From Facklamia hominis CCUG 36813 (GTDB lineage: Bacteria; Bacillota; Bacilli; Lactobacillales; Aerococcaceae): a stretch of 64,000 bases of DNA. The translations under genes were made by a program, and so were the position numbers. Location of the stretch: positions 1,044,857 through 1,108,856 of the forward strand of contig NZ_JH932292.1 in NCBI RefSeq assembly GCF_000301035.1. Reading direction: 5' to 3'. Position 1 is the first letter of the stretch, and the number at the start of each line of letters is the position of its first letter. The notes beneath the pieces were generated by a model, which saw only the letters and a program-made list of their open reading frames with translations, did not search any database and had not been told where the DNA came from. This document shows, in pieces, positions 17,263 through 25,957 of this stretch.

Positions 17263-17382
17263 TAAAAAAAGAGCGCACCAAAGACAGTTAATAACTGTCT
17301 CACAGTGCGCTCTGGCTCTGCTGTTACATTTTTCATGTAACCCAGCTGCGTAAATAAATTTACCGCTTGTTCAGATTTATCT
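17263..17382 (-). promoter_or_regulatory. NiCo (czcD)-class transition-metal riboswitch with terminator
   Basis: Read on the minus strand from 17382. The elements in order are CUGAACAAGC, an A/U-rich stem-loop, GCAGCUGGG, a UUACAU/AUGUAA hairpin, ACAGCAGAGC, and GAGACAG closing the junction. These follow the published NiCo aptamer order and spacing as I remember it. The 3' end overlaps an intrinsic terminator (GAGCGCAC at 17271-17278 paired with 17305-17312, U-run 17264-17270). The P1 3' strand CAGUUAU lies inside the terminator loop region, so metal binding should favour antitermination. Later work reported the class to respond to Fe2+. Directly precedes the P1B-4 ATPase. Confidence 0.83.
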
Positions 17383-17399
17383 TATTTGATTGTAGCTTA

Positions 17400-17428
17400 A
17401 TTATAATCATTAAAAAGTAAGCTGTCAA
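17400..17428 (-). promoter_or_regulatory. Consensus sigma-A promoter of the P1B-4 ATPase
   Basis: Minus-strand TTGACA (17423-17428), 17-bp spacer, TATAAT (17400-17405). Perfect consensus, so control is probably by the riboswitch rather than by weak initiation. Confidence 0.9.
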
Positions 17429-17525
17429 GTCCCTGCGTTAAAAATTTATAAAAAATAAATAGTGCTTTATCGATGCGTTCATTATAGAATGGAATTAATA
17501 TCTAGCGAAGAAAGGAAGACTCCTA

Positions 17526-17825
17526 ATGAAAATAGGTCCACGTAAAATGAATCTTGAAAAAAGCATTAAGGCTCGTACCACCGGTCCAATCAAACGGCGT
17601 ATCAAGCGAAGCTTCAATCCCTTTTATGGAAAAAAAGGAATGGGATGGCTAAGAAATCCTAAAAAAGCCCTCTATAATACCATCTACCGTCGTACCACCT
17701 TCTCAACCAATCCGCTTTCTTACCTAGGTAGATCTCGCAAAAAGCGTAAAAAATCAGAACCGTCCAATTCTCGTTGGTTACTCTTTATTATTTTAATAAT
17801 CCTAGCCTACTATGTTTTAAAATAA
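17526..17825 (+). CDS. Small basic C-terminally membrane-anchored protein
   Basis: 99 residues, very rich in Lys/Arg over the first 78 (KSIKARTTGPIKRRIKRS, SYLGRSRKKRKKS), followed by one hydrophobic helix (WLLFIILIILAYYVL) to the end. Predicted topology: basic cytoplasmic domain and C-terminal anchor. Similar small proteins recur in streptococci and relatives without known function, as I remember. GAAAGGAAG precedes the ATG. No domain recognised, and no clear terminator follows. Confidence 0.75.
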   Translation: MKIGPRKMNLEKSIKARTTGPIKRRIKRSFNPFYGKKGMGWLRNPKKALYNTIYRRTTFSTNPLSYLGRSRKKRKKSEPSNSRWLLFIILIILAYYVLK

Positions 17826-18014
17826 TCTAACAAAAAAAGGGACTCGCTCTGGACCATGAGTATAAGCACTTATCGACTAAAACAGAATACTACACTAAAT
17901 ACATTTATATAAGTATTATTCGTTATCCCCTTTAAAAAATTCTTTAAATAAACTTTTAATTTATTCTTATTAAGCTTATAATGACCATGAATAACATAAA
18001 GAGAGTTGAATACT

Positions 18015-20066
18015 ATGCAAAGCAACCGCATCAAAAGCTTAGACGGCTTGAAGGGACTATCCATTCTTGCCGTTATTTTATACCATCTATGGCCAAATTT
18101 CGTTCCAGGAGGCTTCTTTTACGTCAATGCCTTCCTTGTTTTTGGAGGCTATTTTTTAGCGCGTAAGATTCAAGACCTATCTTTTAATCAATGGAAAACA
18201 AATACCCTCCGCTTAATTCAAAAACAATTAGCCCGTCTTTGGATACCACTTCTGTGGCTCATGGCTATTATCGTATCTTTATATTTAATCGTTAATCCAA
18301 CTGCACTAAAAAGTATGCGAAACGATATCTTAGCATCTTTATTTTTCTTTAACAACTTCTATCAACTAGCTAGTGATAAGTCCTATTTTACTGACATGGC
18401 CCTAGCTTCACCCTTTACTCATTTATGGTATGTGGCCATTTATGTCCAATCCTTCATCGTTTCATTAATTTTATTGCTGATTAATCGATGGTTTAGTGAA
18501 CGGATTTGGGAGCCTTGGAGCAAGTATCAAGTTTTCTTTTGGCTAGCTATTGTTTTTATCTGTCATGGGGCTTATTGGCAACTCTACCGACCCAACACTG
18601 ATCCATCAAATGTTTATTATGGTCTTTTTACACGTTACGGTTCATTCGCCACTGGGATTTTCGCGTATTTTCTATTTCCAGAACTCAATAAATTATTCCG
18701 TCATCTATCCTCACGAAAAAGCACTATTTTCATCACCCTAATCGGGACGATCGCCCTCTTCGACATGCTCTTGATGACTTTCAGCCTAAATGATAATCAT
18801 CCTTGGACTTATCAAATGGGCCTAGCTTATTTTGATCTTTTAACCTTGGTCTTTTTATTTGCTAATCAACGTTCTAACAAGTTTTTTGAATCAACCATCG
18901 GAAATCCTGGTCTGACATATATTGGCAAAGCCTCATACTCTTTCTACCTTTGTTACTATCCGATAACCGTTCTAGCTTTTAGTTTATTAAGACTCTTTCA
19001 AGGGCAAGTTATTTTATTAAAAATCATCTGCTTTATCAGCATTTTTATGATAGGTAGCCTTTTTTATTACTTCATCGAATCCAAGCGTTTTACCTATTTA
19101 TTTGGTAATGATCTATCCTGGATACAAGATCTTAAGACTTTTGGCTCCTTCTATACCGGAACACCTGGGCTACTAACCTTAGCTCGTAGTTTTATTTTTT
19201 GGGGGCTGTGTATGGCGTTGGGATATGGCATTGCGATCTCTAAAAATGATAAACCTTTAGCCTTATTCCAATTAGAATATGGCAACTACCAAGCCGATCC
19301 AAGCCCCTTGAATTTTTATTATCCATACGACCATGCTGCCAAAAACTTAAAAGACTATCTTAGCCAAGTTGATAAAACATTAGGAACCCATTTCATTCTT
19401 CCTGTGCAAACAAGGGAAAGTCCCGTTGAGCTAGCCTTAAAAGAGGATCCACGTCAACGAATAGACCTTGCTAGCTTAGATATTTCAGAAGAAAATCAAG
19501 CAATTATCGATGAGTTAGCTGTTTTTAATCCGATTATTGCAGAGTCCTTAACACCACTTCAACAAGTCTATGCTCTGGAAGCAAAAGTGACCCTCTTCGG
19601 GGACTCATTAGCCAAGTTGAATGGTCCAGCTTTTGTGAATCTCTTCCGGTCCTCAAATTTCTTTGGTTATGTATCAATGCAAGTATGGGATGCCGATGAA
19701 AAGTTGGCTCAATTAGTCCAAGAAGGTGTTGTTAATGATACGCTAGTCATTAATATTGGTACCAATGCCGGATTAGACGAGGAGGGGATTAGTGACTTAA
19801 TTAAAGTTGCAGGCGATCGTCAGATCTACCTAGTTACAACGAACTCTGCCGTCGAGCACCTTAAACAAGTTAATGATATCATTTCATGGGCCAGTCAAAC
19901 CTATCCAAATGTTCATGTGATTGATTGGCATGCTATCGCTCAAGGTCATCCTGAATACTATGATATTGACGATATCCATCTATCGATTGAAGGAATGGAA
20001 TACTTCGTTAGTTTAGTCGCTAAGGATCTTTACCAAGATAACTTTATTAATAATATCACCCCCTAA
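18015..20066 (+). CDS. oatA: OatA-like acyltransferase (peptidoglycan O-acetyltransferase family)
   Basis: 683 residues from ATG 18015; a TTG three codons earlier is an alternative. Acyltransferase-3 membrane domain at residues 1-410: SLDGLKGLSILAVILYHLWP with catalytic His, GGFFYVNAFLVFGGYF, LWYVAIYVQ, and IESKRF at the end of the domain. After a further helix, an extracellular SGNH domain occupies about residues 520-683 with GDSLAKL (Ser), INIGTNAG and DDIHLSIEGMEYF (Asp/His). This is the two-domain OatA plan, which O-acetylates MurNAc and gives lysozyme resistance. Related two-domain enzymes modify teichoic acids or glycans. Single-gene unit with a terminator. Confidence 0.88.
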   Translation: MQSNRIKSLDGLKGLSILAVILYHLWPNFVPGGFFYVNAFLVFGGYFLARKIQDLSFNQWKTNTLRLIQKQLARLWIPLLWLMAIIVSLYLIVNPTALKSMRNDILASLFFFNNFYQLASDKSYFTDMALASPFTHLWYVAIYVQSFIVSLILLLINRWFSERIWEPWSKYQVFFWLAIVFICHGAYWQLYRPNTDPSNVYYGLFTRYGSFATGIFAYFLFPELNKLFRHLSSRKSTIFITLIGTIALFDMLLMTFSLNDNHPWTYQMGLAYFDLLTLVFLFANQRSNKFFESTIGNPGLTYIGKASYSFYLCYYPITVLAFSLLRLFQGQVILLKIICFISIFMIGSLFYYFIESKRFTYLFGNDLSWIQDLKTFGSFYTGTPGLLTLARSFIFWGLCMALGYGIAISKNDKPLALFQLEYGNYQADPSPLNFYYPYDHAAKNLKDYLSQVDKTLGTHFILPVQTRESPVELALKEDPRQRIDLASLDISEENQAIIDELAVFNPIIAESLTPLQQVYALEAKVTLFGDSLAKLNGPAFVNLFRSSNFFGYVSMQVWDADEKLAQLVQEGVVNDTLVINIGTNAGLDEEGISDLIKVAGDRQIYLVTTNSAVEHLKQVNDIISWASQTYPNVHVIDWHAIAQGHPEYYDIDDIHLSIEGMEYFVSLVAKDLYQDNFINNITP

Positions 20067-20077
20067 TCTTGCTTCAC

Positions 20078-20126
20078 TCAAAAAAAGCCGAGTCATAAAA
20101 AATTTATGACTCGGCCTTTTTGAGTT
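20078..20126. terminator. Bidirectional terminator between oatA and the DUF1002 gene
   Basis: Long stem ACTCAAAAA-AGCCGAGTCATAAA against TTTATGACTCGGC-CTTTTTGAGT, with T-runs in both directions. Serves the two convergent genes. Confidence 0.9.
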
Positions 20127-20139
20127 AATATGGTCTAAT

Positions 20140-22944
20140 TTAGTTAAATAATGGATACTCCAACATCACATCTGACTCATCAGGTGAAACATTTCCCGCA
20201 AAATTCGGCGTCGCTAAAGTCAATTTACCCTGGCGATTAATAAATAGATAGAAATCATTCGAATAGCCTGCATCCTCTCGGAGTCCTAAGAGATTAATTC
20301 GTGTATCAACCTGAACGGTCCGTATTCCTGATTGATCTGCAGAAAAAATTCGAATTTCTTTGGATGGGATTGATTGAAGTTGGTAACTGTAGTTTTCACC
20401 TTGATTAAAAGGCATCTGACGAAGGTCATCATAATCAGATGGATTCACCGAAATATCTTCTAATCTATGTAAAAAGATCTCATTTTGAGTCAGGAAAATT
20501 CCTTGAGGAACATTCATTCCTTGTAGGAAGAAAGTTAATTCACCACTAGCTTGCTCTGCCAGTGATTGAGTCAACAATTCCATACTTGGCGTCATTTGTT
20601 GCTCACCCATTGAATCTTCTTCCTGGTTTTCAGTAACTTCTTCTGGTACATCCTGACTAGACTCAATGGAATCTGTTTGAGCATCACTGTCTCCTGAATT
20701 AGCTTCCGATAAGTCATCCGACGAGTCCTCAACTTGTTCCTGACCAGTTTCCTGGGATGGCGTAGACTCCTCTGTTCCCTCTTGAACGGCTAACTCATTG
20801 AGCACATCAACCATGGCTCGAGAAAACATTTCTGACAGATCAGCATTTTGACTGTCTGCAAAGGCAAGCGCATTACCCTGATTAACCAAGACATGAGCTT
20901 CACCATTGAGATATCCCAAAAGATAAACATGAGGATCTTCTGGATTACTATCCATATCAGATCGCACCGACACAACGTAAAAGACATCCGCTTGAGGGGT
21001 CTGATCAACTCGATCAATTGCAACCGTTAGATTGGATCCATTTATAGGTAGCGAGATCCCATCTAAACCTTGTGCCAGAACTAACCCATTGAAATCCCCT
21101 TGCCTAGTATCACCATATTCTAAATAGGATTGACCCATGGCCTTTGACCATTCATTATAGAAATACTCATCAAATTCCTGGCGAGCTTGCCCAGCAAATC
21201 GACTCTGGCCCAAAGGATCACTCGGTAATACCGGGTCTACTTCTTCCGTATTCTCACTCGTCGTATCCTCGCTTGACTCATCGCTTGTTTCAACCGCTTC
21301 TTCAGAAGAGGCTTCTTCCTCATCTGTTGAGCTAGTATTTTCTTGGCTAGAGGCTTCCTCTTGTATCATTTCTTGGCTTGACTCTTGACCGAGAATCAGA
21401 GTCGTTTCCTGATCTTCTGCCTCTCTTGACTCTTCCATTGTCTGCAATTGATAATCAACTGGAATCGGTGCTTTAACTGAGTGATCCTCTACTTCAACAC
21501 CATACTCTCCTTTAAAGTCATAGACGGGAATAAGTGTCTCATTCGTTGAAAGATCTTTCACAGATAAATCCTCTTCGCTCTTAAATTCAACCTGATACTC
21601 TCCAATAGAACCCTCCTGATCCGGATTAACGGATAATATCGCTAAATCTATCTTGTTATCTGATTGACGCTTTAATTGATAATTATAAGCCTCTGGCGCA
21701 TACCCTGTCGCAAAAGCGATTGCTTGAACCAATTGACTCATTGCAGGATTATCATGGATTTGACGAGCTTGATCCAAAGTCCTTAACCATTTTACTTTTA
21801 ACGAATCCTGACTATCCTTATTCTCTGGAAGTCCTGCTAGGACTTGATAGCAGAGCGCTCGAATATAATTAAGTGCCTCGTACTCTTCTTGACTCAACGG
21901 AGCTTGGAGCTTCTCTACAATAAATGTATGCGAGTACACTGATTGACAAGCTTGAGTATCCCCTGCCTTTAATTGGACCATTAGATGATCTAACAAAGCT
22001 GGAATAATCGGATGATAACGATCAGCATCCTGATAATCCGGCAACTTAAGCTGCAAGGCTTGCTCAACCGTTAAACTTCCCTCTTGATTGGTTAAAATTT
22101 CTTCCCAACCCGACCCAATCACAGATACTTGTAATTGATCAATCGTCTCTTTACGTCTTGCAGCATCCGTTTCGGCAAAGTCCTGTGCAAATTTTAATAA
22201 TTCTTGTAATAAATCATTGTTCAAACGATGATCCACTTTAGCTGCTTGAAGTTGATTCATTACAATCAGAGATATTTGATCTGCATTAATCGTAGTATTG
22301 TTAGTAATCTGATTAACAATATCAATCTTAATTTGAGAAATAATCTGGTTAATCTGATAATTATTGATCTGGGTAATATTTTGGATATTTTGAACAACTT
22401 TTATTTCTTTACCTGCCACATCTACATCGTGATTGTCAATCTTTTGTCCTGTTTTTTCAAGCAAGGCATACACACCCACTAGGGCTCCTTCACCAGTTAC
22501 TTGTATCGGTGTGGCAATTCTTATTAGAACATCTTTAGCCCCCGAAGTGATGGCAGCATTTTGATAAGTCGTTGGTGTCACCATCGTAATATTTTGAGGG
22601 GTGACTACTTGAATTTGTACGCCATAGCCAGGTGCTTGTGGAATAATGAAAGCTGAAGAATAGACACCCGTTGCTGAATTCGATCCATCCCGAAGATAAC
22701 GATTAATCGTATTTCCATCAATTCGTAATGTTTGATTGGTTGGGGTATTCACTGCCCCCAAGTATTGACGCGTCATCGTTTCTTGGTCTGACGACAAGGT
22801 AGCCCCTAAAGATAGAAGTTCTTTCGATTCTTTAGCCAAGACCCGTGGCATATCTGCACTAAAACTCGTTAGTAATGGTGTCACACTGGGGAAAAACAGC
22901 ATCAAGCTCACACCTACTAACAAGACTTTTAATTGTTTTTTCAT
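20140..22944 (-). CDS. Large secreted DUF1002 protein with acidic linkers and DUF4767-like region
   Basis: 934 residues. Signal peptide at residues 1 to about 30. DUF1002 (YpuA-like) occupies about residues 40-285: LSLGATLSSDQETMTRQYLGA start, SGAKDVLIRIATPIQVTGEGALVGVYA middle, and FAETDAARRKETIDQL end. A helical region runs to about 480. A Glu/Ser-rich acidic linker (about 505-590) leads to a globular segment containing EWSKAMGQSYLEYGD and GYLNGEAHVLVNQG, resembling DUF4767 of lactobacilli. A second acidic linker and a C-terminal segment (QGKLTLATPNFAGNVSP) follow. No LPXTG or lipobox. YpuA-type proteins are usually about 290 residues. Function unknown. Confidence 0.82.
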   Translation of the reverse strand: MKKQLKVLLVGVSLMLFFPSVTPLLTSFSADMPRVLAKESKELLSLGATLSSDQETMTRQYLGAVNTPTNQTLRIDGNTINRYLRDGSNSATGVYSSAFIIPQAPGYGVQIQVVTPQNITMVTPTTYQNAAITSGAKDVLIRIATPIQVTGEGALVGVYALLEKTGQKIDNHDVDVAGKEIKVVQNIQNITQINNYQINQIISQIKIDIVNQITNNTTINADQISLIVMNQLQAAKVDHRLNNDLLQELLKFAQDFAETDAARRKETIDQLQVSVIGSGWEEILTNQEGSLTVEQALQLKLPDYQDADRYHPIIPALLDHLMVQLKAGDTQACQSVYSHTFIVEKLQAPLSQEEYEALNYIRALCYQVLAGLPENKDSQDSLKVKWLRTLDQARQIHDNPAMSQLVQAIAFATGYAPEAYNYQLKRQSDNKIDLAILSVNPDQEGSIGEYQVEFKSEEDLSVKDLSTNETLIPVYDFKGEYGVEVEDHSVKAPIPVDYQLQTMEESREAEDQETTLILGQESSQEMIQEEASSQENTSSTDEEEASSEEAVETSDESSEDTTSENTEEVDPVLPSDPLGQSRFAGQARQEFDEYFYNEWSKAMGQSYLEYGDTRQGDFNGLVLAQGLDGISLPINGSNLTVAIDRVDQTPQADVFYVVSVRSDMDSNPEDPHVYLLGYLNGEAHVLVNQGNALAFADSQNADLSEMFSRAMVDVLNELAVQEGTEESTPSQETGQEQVEDSSDDLSEANSGDSDAQTDSIESSQDVPEEVTENQEEDSMGEQQMTPSMELLTQSLAEQASGELTFFLQGMNVPQGIFLTQNEIFLHRLEDISVNPSDYDDLRQMPFNQGENYSYQLQSIPSKEIRIFSADQSGIRTVQVDTRINLLGLREDAGYSNDFYLFINRQGKLTLATPNFAGNVSPDESDVMLEYPLFN

Positions 22945-22977
22945 GGTAATCCCCTTCCTCTTTAATTAGTTATTTCT

Positions 22978-23005
22978 ATTATACCTAATTATAAAGCGGT
23001 ATCAA
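22978..23005 (-). promoter_or_regulatory. Promoter of the DUF1002 gene
   Basis: Minus-strand -35 TTGATA (23000-23005), 16-bp spacer, -10 TATAAT (22978-22983). Confidence 0.72.
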
Positions 23006-23014
23006 TGTTCATTA

Positions 23015-23050
23015 AAATAAAAAGGCCGGTTCATTATCCGACCTCTTTAA
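23015..23050 (-). terminator. Intrinsic terminator of nrdDG
   Basis: Minus-strand AGGTCGG-ATAATGAA-CCGGCCT (one G-U pair) followed by TTTTATTTT, just after the nrdG stop. Confidence 0.85.
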
Positions 23051-23058
23051 AACGATTA

Positions 23059-23640
23059 TTAATCATCAATATAAAGAACCACCTTACCTTGACGATAGGT
23101 TTCTTTAACATCAATAATGCGTTGATTACGGCTTCCTCGAAAAGCCTTGGTTAAATCCATTTCAGCTAATAAAAACCGACCATCAACTAAGACATCGACC
23201 ATCTCTAAAAGATCTAACTTATCCCTAGACTCTTCTTGCAACTCTTCGAAAGTGTAACCTGTCCAGGACCAAATATCCTTACTCTGTCCAAAACGTTGAC
23301 GCACTTTTTGACATAAGGGCACAAGTACGTTGGTATTCAAAAACGGTTCGCCACCTAACAGCGTTAATCCCTGACAATAAGGTGCTGACAAATCATTCAA
23401 TATCTGTTCCTCTAATTCAGGCGTATAATCAATCCCATAATTAAAATTTTGCGCCGCCGCATTATAACATCCTGGGCAGGCAAACAAGCATCCCGAAACG
23501 TAGATAGAACAGCGAACGCCCTCTCCATCTACAAAGTTATAGGGTTTATAATCTGCAATTTTACCCTTTGACCAATCCTTGGCCAACCATTCCTTTGGGC
23601 GAGGATTTTTTGGTAATTGTGAATTATCCCTTGTGGTCAA
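23059..23640 (-). CDS. nrdG: Anaerobic ribonucleotide reductase activating protein
   Basis: Radical-SAM enzyme that installs the glycyl radical on NrdD. The 4Fe-4S cysteines are in SGCLFACPGCYNAA (CxxxCxxC, preceded by NFVDGEGVRCSIYV), and LLGGEPF is the SAM-binding GGE motif. The most likely start is TTG 23640, with AAGGTGA five bases upstream, giving 193 residues and a 17-base overlap with nrdD. TTG 23664 or GTG 23649 are alternatives without better sites. The overlap implies translational coupling. Functions only without oxygen. Confidence 0.93.
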   Translation of the reverse strand: MTTRDNSQLPKNPRPKEWLAKDWSKGKIADYKPYNFVDGEGVRCSIYVSGCLFACPGCYNAAAQNFNYGIDYTPELEEQILNDLSAPYCQGLTLLGGEPFLNTNVLVPLCQKVRQRFGQSKDIWSWTGYTFEELQEESRDKLDLLEMVDVLVDGRFLLAEMDLTKAFRGSRNQRIIDVKETYRQGKVVLYIDD

Positions 23641-25621
23641 AGGTCTCACCTTCTTGATTTTCAATTTTTAAACGAGCTAATCGATGCTGATCAGCATCTA
23701 CTAAAGATGATCCATGCATGTTTTTTACACGAGCATTGATTTCCTTTTGACGACCTTCAATATAAGGACGTTTCATCGGATTACCTAAATAACCGCAAGT
23801 ACGCTTCACTACATCACAAGTATCTGGATTTCGATTTCCACACTCTGGACACTCAAACCCTTTAGCCGTCGCCTTAAATTCACCGTCAAAGCCACACTCA
23901 TAGCAATGATCAATGACGGCATTAGTTCCTAAGTAGCCTACATAATCATAAGCAAAATCCCATACCGCCTCTAAAGCTTTAGGGTTTTGCTTAATATTAG
24001 GGTACTCCGCATATTGAATAAATCCACCTGTTGAATAATGAGAATAAGGCGCTTCGAACGTTAATTTTTCAAAAGGGGTCCAGTCTTTTCGTACATCTAA
24101 ATGGAAGGAGTTATTGTAGTATCCCTTATCAGTAATCCCCTCAATCGTTCCAAATTTTGCCTTATCCAACCGACAAAATCGATCCGTTAAGGATTCACTA
24201 GGCGTCCCATAAACCGAAAAATGATAGCCATATTCATCCCCCCACGCATCTGTATGTGCTTTGAGGTTCTTCATCACATCTAAGGTAAACTGACGTGCTG
24301 TTTCATCTGATTCCCAATCAGGACCAAAAAACACACTGCCCACCTCATATAAACCGATATAGCCTAATGAAATTGTGGCTCGACGATGATTAAATAACTG
24401 ATCTACATCTTCCCCATCTTTAAGACGTTTCCCAAAAGCTCCAAACTCATAAAGAATTGGCGCATTTTCAGGTTTTGCTTCCTTGACCCGTTTAATTCGA
24501 TACAAAAGGGCCGTTTTAGCGATGCTTAAACGTTCCTCAAGAATCTCCCAAAAAAGATCCTTATTCCCTTTTGACTCCAAGGCAATCCGCGGTAAGTTTA
24601 AAGTCACCACCCCTAAATTCATTCGACCTGCATTCACCGCTTTTCCAGTCTCTGGATCTACCCATTTTTGAGGAAAAGAACGGCATCCCATACTCGTCTT
24701 AACATCTCCAGTAATCTCTGTTAATACTTTTGCTGAAATCACATCGGGATACATCCGCTTAGTGGAACATTCAACCGCTAATTGTTTGATATCATAGTTT
24801 GGATCTTCAGATTTGAGGTTAATGCCATCCTGTAAAATAAAGACTAATTTAGGAAAGATCGCTGTACGCTTATCTTTTCCCAAGCCCGCAATGCGAATTT
24901 CAAGCATGGCTTTTTGAATTTCTCGAGCATACCATGAAGTACCTAGTCCAAAACCAAAAGTAACAAAAGGGGTTTGCCCGTTGGAAGTATACAGGGTATT
25001 CACTTCATATTCCATACTTTGACAAGCGTCGTGAATTTCCTTAGCGGTGAGTTCTTTAGCATATGCTTCTTGTTTGGCAGGGTCTTCAATCCATTTTTGA
25101 GCCTTTTTAAAGTGCTTTTGATAAGATATTTCAGCATAAGGAGCCAATACTTCATCGATTCGATCAATGGATGTTCCTCCAAACTGACTGGACGCAACAT
25201 TGGCAATAACCTGACTCACTAAAGCGGCTGCGGTTTGAATGGATTTAGGGCTCTCCACTTTGGCGTTCCCAATTTCAAAGCCATTTTTAAGCATACCTTC
25301 TATATCTACTAAACAACAATTTGTCATTGGCATATAGGGTGAATAGTCTAAGTCATGAAAATGAATATCTCCCTTAAGATGTGCAAAAGCAACAGACTTA
25401 GGCATCATTTTTAACCCAACCGCTTTAGCAACACTTCCAGCCGTTAAATCCCTTTGTGTATTAAATACATTGGCATCTTTATTAGCATTTTCATTAATGA
25501 CGCGCTGATCTTTATTAATTAATTGTTCCATCGCTTTTTCTAAGCTTGTTGCATTAATATAAGCTTGGTGCATTTCCTGACTCATCCCAGTAAATTGCCA
25601 TCGATATCTTGTCGTTTCCAT
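23624..25621 (-). CDS. nrdD: Anaerobic (class III) ribonucleoside-triphosphate reductase without ATP-cone
   Basis: Reduces NTPs to dNTPs using a glycyl radical. 665 residues from ATG 25621 (AAAGGA upstream). Landmarks: HFHDLDYSPYMPMTNCCLVD, CRSFPQKW, and the C-terminal zinc site (CYECGFDG ... CPECGNRNPDTC). The radical glycine is in RTCGYLGNP near the end. The N-terminus starts directly in the catalytic domain: the roughly 90-residue ATP-cone that carries dATP feedback in typical NrdD is absent. Two NrdR boxes lie in the promoter region. Confidence 0.95.
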   Translation of the reverse strand: METTRYRWQFTGMSQEMHQAYINATSLEKAMEQLINKDQRVINENANKDANVFNTQRDLTAGSVAKAVGLKMMPKSVAFAHLKGDIHFHDLDYSPYMPMTNCCLVDIEGMLKNGFEIGNAKVESPKSIQTAAALVSQVIANVASSQFGGTSIDRIDEVLAPYAEISYQKHFKKAQKWIEDPAKQEAYAKELTAKEIHDACQSMEYEVNTLYTSNGQTPFVTFGFGLGTSWYAREIQKAMLEIRIAGLGKDKRTAIFPKLVFILQDGINLKSEDPNYDIKQLAVECSTKRMYPDVISAKVLTEITGDVKTSMGCRSFPQKWVDPETGKAVNAGRMNLGVVTLNLPRIALESKGNKDLFWEILEERLSIAKTALLYRIKRVKEAKPENAPILYEFGAFGKRLKDGEDVDQLFNHRRATISLGYIGLYEVGSVFFGPDWESDETARQFTLDVMKNLKAHTDAWGDEYGYHFSVYGTPSESLTDRFCRLDKAKFGTIEGITDKGYYNNSFHLDVRKDWTPFEKLTFEAPYSHYSTGGFIQYAEYPNIKQNPKALEAVWDFAYDYVGYLGTNAVIDHCYECGFDGEFKATAKGFECPECGNRNPDTCDVVKRTCGYLGNPMKRPYIEGRQKEINARVKNMHGSSLVDADQHRLARLKIENQEGETFDHKG

Positions 25622-25692
25622 GACTTTCATTCCTTTCAAAAAGGAACAGCATACGATTTAGACCATTCCTCATCACTAAAATAAATATAAAA

Positions 25693-25739
25693 ACACAATA
25701 TTTAGTAGATACCAATCAATTCATCACTACATATAGTAT
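25693..25739 (-). promoter_or_regulatory. Tandem NrdR boxes
   Basis: ACACAATATTTAGTAG (25693-25708) and TCACTACATATAGTAT (25724-25739) both fit the NrdR box (acaCwAtATaTwGtg). Centres are 31 bp apart, three helical turns, which is the classical NrdR arrangement. Box 2 touches the -10 element, so the repressor (sensing ATP/dATP) should block transcription. Confidence 0.85.
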
Positions 25740-25765
25740 CATATCAGATGCAAATGGATTTTCAA
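25738..25765 (-). promoter_or_regulatory. Promoter of nrdDG
   Basis: Minus-strand -35 TTGAAA (25760-25765), 16-bp spacer, -10 TATGAT (25738-25743). The leader then runs through both NrdR boxes. Confidence 0.72.
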
Positions 25766-25957
25766 GGGATATTTTGCCTTGTTCAAATTTGAGGAGTCAC
25801 AAAGCCAATGACATCCCCCTTTTCTTCGTAAAATTTATTTTTTTCACAAGCCCAATCAAAAAAGCCATGGCACTCGACCACAGCCTTTAAAAACTTTTTC
25901 TTCTGACACTCACTTCAAGAAGGAGGGTCAGATTAAGCTATATACATCATTATTCAT
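25766..25957 (-). other. Intergenic stretch after rho, weak terminator-like hairpin
   Basis: Between the rho stop and the nrdD promoter. A hairpin CTGAC-x-CTC/GAG-x-GTCAG lies at about 25903-25933 on the minus strand and is followed by AAGAAAAAGTTTTT, a poor intrinsic terminator. Nothing else recognised. Confidence 0.35.

Noticed and set aside
22228-22482. Asn/Ile-rich plus-strand frame
   Set aside because: Shadow of the Gln/Asn-rich part of the DUF1002 protein; no start signals.
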